The notes under the pieces: generated by a model
Told to the model about the DNA's origin: nothing
Seen by the model: only the letters and a program-made list of their open reading frames with translations
Database searches by the model: none
Part shown: positions 58,285-64,000 of the stretch, piece after piece
Layout: each line of letters opens with the position of its first letter
How positions within the stretch are numbered: the first letter of the stretch is position 1
Assembly (NCBI GenBank): GCA_026545225.1
Contig: CM048853.1
Coordinates: 44,098,755 to 44,162,754, forward strand
From: Cornus controversa
Lineage: Eukaryota > Streptophyta > Magnoliopsida > Cornales > Cornaceae
DNA: 64,000 bases
Reading direction: 5' to 3'
Translations under genes and position numbers: made by a program

Positions 58285-58640
58285 CCATTGGATTTTCAAG
58301 AATCCAATTTCGTTTGAACATGAAAAATTAACTCCTATTTGCAATAGGATCCTCAAGTCTTCAATTTCACTTGGACAAGAAAAAAAATCTTATTTGCAAC
58401 AGGATCTTCAAATCTCCAATTCCACTTGGACAAGTGAAAAAAAAAATCTTATTTGCAACAGGATCCTTAAGTGTTCAATTCCACTTGGACAAAGAAAAAA
58501 ATCATATTTGCAATAGGATCCTCAAGTCTTTAGTTTCACTTGGACAAGGAAAAAAAAAAGTTCTATTGTTTTCAAGACTCCAATTCAACTTGACAAAGAA
58601 GACATCTTCTTTGCAATTGAATTTTCTCAAGGAAAAAAAA
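58285..58640 (+). repeat. Tandem array C of the TR-GAG-like element
   Basis: About six imperfect units of roughly 58 bp with ATTTGCAA(C/T)AGGATC, TCAA(A/G)TCT, CCAATTCCACTTGGACAA and an A run. ORFs read through it as repeated ICNRI and LGQ motifs; these look incidental. Confidence 0.8.
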
Positions 58641-58726
58641 TAACTTTGTGAAAATTGAATACTTCAAGTCCCGCTTTAGATACGTGACAAACTCGATATA
58701 GCGCGAAACTTGAAGTGAGGGCAATT

Positions 58727-58911
58727 TGTAGATATTAAAAAATTACATGATGGACCCAAAATATAATTTGGGCCTATATTATTTTAGCCCACTTTGAAAT
58801 GTGACCCAATGAGTCAAATAATTTGAAGCTCAGACCCACCACAAATAAATGAGTCAGAGGCTGATCCAAATTGTATAAAAACATCCAAGCCCACTTGAAA
58901 ATGGGTCATAT

Positions 58912-58955
<44 letters not shown>

Positions 58956-59145
58956 TCAAAGATAATTATTATGTATATATTAGATAATTATCACAATTAT
59001 CATAAAGGATAATTATCAGAAGAAAAGAAAGTTACAAATCTACCCCTCCAAGAAGCCTATAAATAGAGGTAGATGGTGAAGAGAAGGGGGGGGGGGAGAG
59101 GAGACTTTGATAGAATACTGAAACTTTGTCAAACTCTACCTTCAA
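58727..59145 (+). repeat. Partial 3' LTR of the TR-GAG-like element
   Basis: It matches the first 385 bp of 52178-53146 and includes (TA)n at 58914-58952 and a G run near 59087. It breaks off at TTCAA (59141-59145), exactly where the left LTR would continue CACTTGAAGC, because another LTR starts at 59146. Confidence 0.8.
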
Positions 59146-61712
59146 TGTAATACCCCGAAAATTTGGACGTCAATTATTTTAAAGAATTTGAATTGCTTTA
59201 TATTATTATTTTTATTTATTAATTCATATGAAATTCCTTGTCTCTATATTTTATCATTTTATGTGAATTTCTTTTCCTTTATATGCATTTTATCATTTTA
59301 TGTGAATTGATAAGTTTGATTGTTATCATTTTATGTGGATTGTTTATGTTTTTATAGATTCTAATTATTTCATGTGAATTTCTCTGTTTTTATTTTTATC
59401 ATTTTATGTGAATTTTTTATTGATTATGTATTGTTTGATTTAAATTTTTTAAATGCTTTGGATTGGATTAGGAAGGAATCTGGGCTGAAATGGTTGGGCT
59501 AGGGATATGCTTAAGTTGATGGGTTAGGGTTATGGTTATATTATTATTATTATTATTATTTTAGTTTATTTAGTTTTTAGAAAAATAATAATAGAATAAT
59601 AATTAAAAAAAAAGAAAATAAAATAAGAGACTAGGGTTCTGCCGTTTGTTTTACGTACAGAAACCAAGAGAGTAAACGAAAGAGAGAAGGGAGTGAAATA
59701 GCGATTGGGTGAACGAGTCTTGAATCGTCAAAGAGGCAAGTTTGATTCTTCTCTTCTCCTTTGAATCCATATGCATAGTCTAGGTTTGAGGATTATGTTT
59801 ATATTGAAAATTTGTATATAATTGTATGTTTATTTTCTGTTGCTTCCTGTTGATAAATTTCGTGATAATTTATTATGCTAACTGTATATAGGAGTATTGA
59901 TATATATATGTAAGAATATATGCATATATATTTCATGTATGTGTAAATTGTATAAAAATTTGTTCATGCATGAATTTGGGATGGGAAAATATGTTAATTC
60001 GTAAACCTTCGGTATTGTGATTGTCTAATAAACGACCATTGCTCTTTAGGAAAATAGATCGTTGAAGAATTTGAATTTAATTTTTGAAATTTTGTGAAGA
60101 ACCCTAGAACTTGTGAATTGGGGGTTTTCGATTCGGGCCATTTGATTGGGCTTTTTGCACCAATGGGTAGAGGGGATCAAGGGGGAGTTTGATACAAAAA
60201 TGGGGCTGAACGGAGGTCGGACGCGGCCGGAAAAGTCCCCCAACGCGTTGGGGAAGACAACCCAGCAGGCGCATGTTCCCCATGCGCGCTACCGGCGCGT
60301 GGGGGCGAGTGCGATAGGTGCCAGTCGGAGACCAAAAAGATGTTTTTGGGCCCCACTCACGGGGGCCCACCTCTGGGTCCGATATGGGCCCATTCCGAAT
60401 TAGTTTGGTATTTTTTTTAAAAATTTTAAAATTTTTGGAAAATTTTGAAAGTTCAAAAAATCGTTTTTTAAAAATACTTTCATAATTCCAAAAATTTCCA
60501 AAAATTTCTGTCAACTTCCTGGGGGTTTAAGGAGCTTGGGTTTTAAATTTCATGTCAAAATGATTTGCCCTTATTTTTAAATTGATTTTTAAAGTGTCTA
60601 AAAAATTGGAGTTTTCACCTTCTTTTATTTTAGAAAATACTTAAAAATTTCAAAAAATTCCCAAATTTTTAATGTAACTTCCTAGATATTAAATGAAGTT
60701 TGGTTTAAATTTTTGTCTTGAAATAAGCTTCCCTTGGTGTTCTATTAATTTTTAAAGTACCTAAAAGTTGGGTTTTCACCTTCTTTTATTTTTAGAAAAT
60801 ATTTTAAAATTCTAAAAAATTCTAAAAATATTCACTTGGGGTTGTATTGGTTGTATAAGTATGCGTCTGACTATACTTTATTTGTCTCTTATTAAAAAAT
60901 ATTTGATTGGGTGTTTGCTTCTAAAATGGATAATTGTGTTATTTGATTTACTTGAATGAATTTTTCCTTTGAAGATATAAATATCCATGAAATACTTGAT
61001 TATAGTTTACTTGTGAACGAGTTGTCTTAAGGTGATGATTGCATATCGGATAATTTAAATCACTTTGTTTGTGCAAATTAAAATCATGATGCACCTTATT
61101 TTTATTTTATGTTTCATATTGGGAAGGAGGTATATCAGGATTGCCAGCCGTGTCAGGATCGCCAATACCTGATAAGGTATCTATACATCATATTTGGCAT
61201 GTTAGGATCGCCAATACCTAATAAGGTATCTATACATCATATTTGGCATGTCAGGATTGTTAGGCGTGTCAAGATCGCCAATATCTAATAAGGTATCTAT
61301 ACATCATACTTGGTATGTCAGGATTGCCAATACCTAATAAAATATCTATACATTATATTTGGTATGTTAGGATTGCCTAGATTTAATAAAATGCATGCAT
61401 ATGTTTCTTTATTTTGAATTTAAAGAATCTATTCATTGTTGAATGATAAAGGTTTGTTGGGACAATGTAAGATGATTTTTATTTTTGAAAACATGAACTA
61501 GATAGGGAATGACTAGTATGTTTTACCTATACCTATTAAGGGATTAAAGGATAAAAATGGTGGCATGTCAGGATTGCTTAACTTGGTATTAGACATGTTG
61601 ACGTTTCTTTCTCCTGAACTTAAAGAATATGTTCATTATTTTATGATAAGGGTTTTGATGAAAAATTGTAAAAGATGACTTTTATTTTTGTAAACATGAA
61701 CTGGTTAAGGAA
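59146..61712 (+). mobile_element. Long LTR, same family as 7577-9925
   Basis: Starts TGTAATACCCCG at 59146 within the previous LTR. It shares the GAAGAACCCTAGAACTTG segment, a GC-rich block (60180-60400) and a minisatellite at 61130-61380 (about 60-bp units with GGATCGCCAATACCTAAT) with 7577-9925. No coding sequence. Its 3' end is not seen; a CACTA-type end begins at 61713. Expected flank duplication TTCAA is seen only on the left. Confidence 0.7.
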
Positions 61713-62040
61713 CACTACAAAAAAATTTTATATCACCGGCGATTTAACCCGCTAGATAATATTTCTAAAATCGCCGAAAAAATATTCACCGACGGTTCAC
61801 CGGCGATTAAAAAATCTGTCAGACAATGTCCCGCCCTTAGAGAATTACCGGCGATTTTACTAAACTGCCGGTAATTATCGGCAGTTTTTTTGAAACCGCT
61901 GGTAATTACTGGCAGTTTTTTTGAAACCGCCGGAATTATACCGGCGGTTTTAAAAAAACTGCCGGTATATACTGAAAATGTTGTCTTTACCGGCGGTTTT
62001 AAAAAACTGTTAGTAAAAGTTGGTTTTTTTTTTTTTGAAT
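61713..62040. mobile_element. Terminal region of a CACTA (En/Spm) transposon
   Basis: Begins CACTACAAAAAAA, the classic CACTA terminus, followed by many sub-terminal repeats of the type ACCGGCG(A/G)TTTT and AAACTGCCGG in both orientations. Such arrays bind the transposase in known CACTA elements. The opposite end (TTTGTAGTG) was not found downstream, so the element is truncated or extends past the window. No transposase gene seen. Confidence 0.8.
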
Positions 62041-62451
62041 CAAGTTGTGGTGATCTTCTGCTTGCAGTCTTTCTTGGAAGTTTCAAAGCAACAGGGTGTT
62101 GTTTTTTCATTGAACCACCATACTGAAGCTTAATTATTCACAAGCATTACATCATAAACGTGTACAGCTAATGCAAAAGGCCAAGCTATTTTTCTCTCTC
62201 CACTCACTCTTTGTCTCTATTTTGTCGTTTTTAGTTAAGCTGTATTCTCCCATGATAAAAGCACATTACTGGACGAAATTAGTAGAACTCAGATTCGGAA
62301 AGATATATAACCATTCTATTATTTACAAAGAAATGCAATCAAACACAACAACAATAAATGCTCTATCACACTCACACAATCTTTATAGATAACTGGAAAA
62401 TCAAAGTTTTAATCCCTGAATATCTAGTTCTAAATTTACTTTAACACACCT
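62041..62451. other. Non-coding stretch after the CACTA end
   Basis: No gene or repeat recognised. It may be the interior of the CACTA element. Confidence 0.5.
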
Positions 62452-63540
62452 TGTCACGCCTCGGAACCCGGACCGCCTGGGGTTCCCCCGGACAGACCCG
62501 AATCCCGAGTGTGAATCCGTTCACTCAACCCCGTGAACAACCTTAACCACACTCATGTGATATTATCAAGCTATGATACCATCTTGTCACGCCCCATTTC
62601 CCGACTCCCGAAAAATCAGAGGTGAACCCGTTCATTAAACCCCAATGAACCTCCTCATATTTCTCGATTACTACGGAAGCTAATCATACGCATGTAATTA
62701 TCTATGCGTATACTCATCACTATCCATCCCAATGGGCCACACATCAGTCTAAGTATCCATGACATTCTATTTCCACTATTAGATCATGAAAAATCATAAA
62801 ATTCCACCTTTTTAAGGTTTACAAGACTTTGAGGTGCCTCAAACTTCAGTTTGAGTCGCCTGGAATTTCCAGAGAGTTTATGTTTTCAAAAATAGCTCTT
62901 TGAGGTACCTCAAACTACACTTTGAGGTGTCTCAAAGATTTCTAGGCGCCTCAAAATTCACTTTGAGTCGCCTCAAACTGTACCTAACCTGGATTTTTGA
63001 TAACATTCTTGAACCTGACTTCAAATGCTAATATCTCACAATCCGTAAGTTCGTTTGACTTGAAATTTGGCATGGATCATCCTCAACATGTCTAATTTCT
63101 AACCCAATTTCAATCATCCAAAGATACCAACCAAAACTCAAGTTATACTCAAATTAATGGGTGTGGGTCAGATTACCCACTCTTGCACTAAAATATGCAT
63201 ATCTTTCTCAATTTAAATCCAAACAAGGTCCATGACCTATCAAATCGAAGCTAACACAATTCTCTTACTATATACATAAATTTTATTCACTCCTTGAACT
63301 CAAAATGGACACTTTTGGGCATGTGTCCCTCCAATGGCTACTCTAATGCCTCAATGGCCATCAAGTATATTCACATAACATGCATTTCATATTTGAAATG
63401 TAATTCTATCTATTTTTCTTACCATTTTCAGTCCACAACTCGTGCATACATACTTTTCATACTCCATTTGCTCATGATTAACCATATAAGAAATCATAAC
63501 TAAAGAGGAAAATGGTCTTATGGTACCATACATCTCTAAC
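62452..63540 (-). mobile_element. LTR-type repeat with methionine-tRNA-like primer site
   Basis: TGTCACGCC starts at 62452 and again at 62585. Between them, the complement of 62570-62581 reads TGGTATCATAGC, one base from the initiator methionine primer-binding site, so an LTR on the minus strand would end at 62585 and extend rightwards to an uncertain point. The right block contains a cluster of near-palindromic TTTGAGG(T/C)(A/G)CCTCAAA motifs at 62828-62975. No coding sequence. Confidence 0.55.
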
Positions 63541-63545
63541 ACACA

Positions 63546-64000
63546 CTTTTCTCAAAAGACCCACGAAGTCCCTCAAAATCATCACGAAGAGCCATCAAAA
63601 ACTAAACTAGTCGTTGTTCCTCCCTTCGAGCAATATACGGTGTACATGCTCGTAGCTCTGCTGATTCCGTGAGAGCTAACTAATCCCAAAGATCTGTCAT
63701 TGCAGAGTAGAACTCCTGAATACTCATACTTTTCTGTTCAAGAGATCGAATATCAGATTTTAACTGATATTGTTTTGCGAAGTTAGACTGTGTGTACAGT
63801 CTTGCCAAATGGTCTCAAACCTCCTTGGTTATTTCATACTTTGCCAACTGTGTACCTATCGAATGTTCAACAGAATTGTTGATCTAAGTGATAATTTTTG
63901 AATTATTTGCTTCCCAAACATGTAACAGATATGCATAATTTTTAGCCGTTTCATTCTTAGGTTGACCCGAAATTCCACTAATATAACCCCACATCTTTTT
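63546..64000 (-). pseudogene. Copia gag fragment (runs off the window end)
   Basis: On the minus strand, conceptual translation gives typical Copia gag segments in order: AKNYAYLLHVWEANNSKI, QYQLKSDIRSLEQKSMSI, EFYSAMTDLWD, LRACTPYIARREEQRL and FLMALRDDFEGLRGS. Stops interrupt it (one within the last segment), so it is dead. It ends near 63546. The 5' part of the element lies beyond the window. It does not belong with the adjacent LTR, whose body would lie on the other side. Confidence 0.82.

Larger units (their letters stand above)
52178..59145 (+). mobile_element. TR-GAG-like gypsy element with gag only (right LTR interrupted)
   Basis: The left LTR starts at 52178 (CGTAGATATT, TG changed to CG) and ends about 53146, before a TGGCACGCCCGGTGGGACC segment typical of primer-binding sites in Tat-type gypsy elements. 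The right LTR starts TGTAGATATT at 58727, after a purine-rich GAAGTGAGGG, and is cut at 59145 by another LTR. Only gag coding remnants lie between, followed by three tandem arrays, and pol is absent. Non-autonomous LTR elements with only gag are known in plants as TR-GAG. The TRIM at 56669-57247 is nested inside. Confidence 0.8.

Noticed and set aside
57991-58356. 121-codon minus-strand hydrophobic ORF and Lys-rich plus-strand ORF
   Set aside because: Low-complexity purine/pyrimidine tract inside a non-autonomous retrotransposon.
62453-64000. One retrotransposon linking the LTR at 62585 to the gag at 63546-64000
   Set aside because: For a minus-strand element the body should lie left of its 5' LTR, but the gag lies to the right. 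They must be different elements.

Overview
The window looks like nuclear DNA of a flowering plant, probably a eudicot. Two 18-exon genes have GT-AG introns, intergenic DNA is AT-rich, TA/CT/G microsatellites are common, and LTR retrotransposons, TRIMs, MITE-like elements and a CACTA end are nested in one another. No bacterial-style operons, rRNA, CRISPR array or convincing tRNA were seen.

Host genes are few and belong to two families. (1) RKF3-like receptor kinases with a cysteine-rich SPARK-type ectodomain: an intact copy on the minus strand (147-2138), an intact copy on the plus strand (22538-24364), a full-length pseudogene split by a Copia element (15849-20781), and a 3' kinase fragment (40193-40497). 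(2) ERD6-like sugar transporters of the major facilitator superfamily: two intact 18-exon genes (34823-39697, 476 aa; 45823-51816, 477 aa) and a broken copy holding exons 1-2 (32076-32690). The RKF3 3' tail recurs after each intact transporter, so a block of transporter plus kinase tail seems to have been duplicated in tandem.

Layout. 1-2.2 kb: kinase gene. 2.8-11 kb: a decayed Ty3/gypsy element whose body and 3' LTR were entered by a 1.4-kb solo LTR, a 2.35-kb solo LTR and a TRIM, each with a 5-bp target-site duplication. 11.5-12.7 kb: a small LTR element with no coding content. 12.7-15.8 kb: no gene seen. 15.8-20.8 kb: Copia-split kinase pseudogene. 22.5-24.4 kb: intact kinase. 25-34 kb: MITE, inverted repeats, a putative LTR element holding a solo TRIM LTR, dispersed repeats and the transporter pseudogene. 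34.8-39.7 kb: transporter 1. 40.2-43.6 kb: kinase fragment and a 1-kb near-palindrome. 45.8-51.8 kb: transporter 2, with two transposable elements in intron 1. 52.2-59.1 kb: a gag-only (TR-GAG-like) gypsy element with several tandem arrays and a nested TRIM; its right LTR is interrupted by another long LTR (59.1-61.7 kb). 61.7-64 kb: CACTA end, a palindrome-rich LTR and a minus-strand Copia gag fragment.

The kinases would act at the plasma membrane and the transporters in a membrane, probably the tonoplast or plasma membrane. Nothing in the sequence links them functionally beyond proximity and shared duplication. The most notable observations are the layered insertions that can be dated relative to each other, a TRIM family with three perfect target-site duplications, the 1-kb hairpin between the transporters, and a Pro-to-Arg change in a conserved motif of transporter 2.
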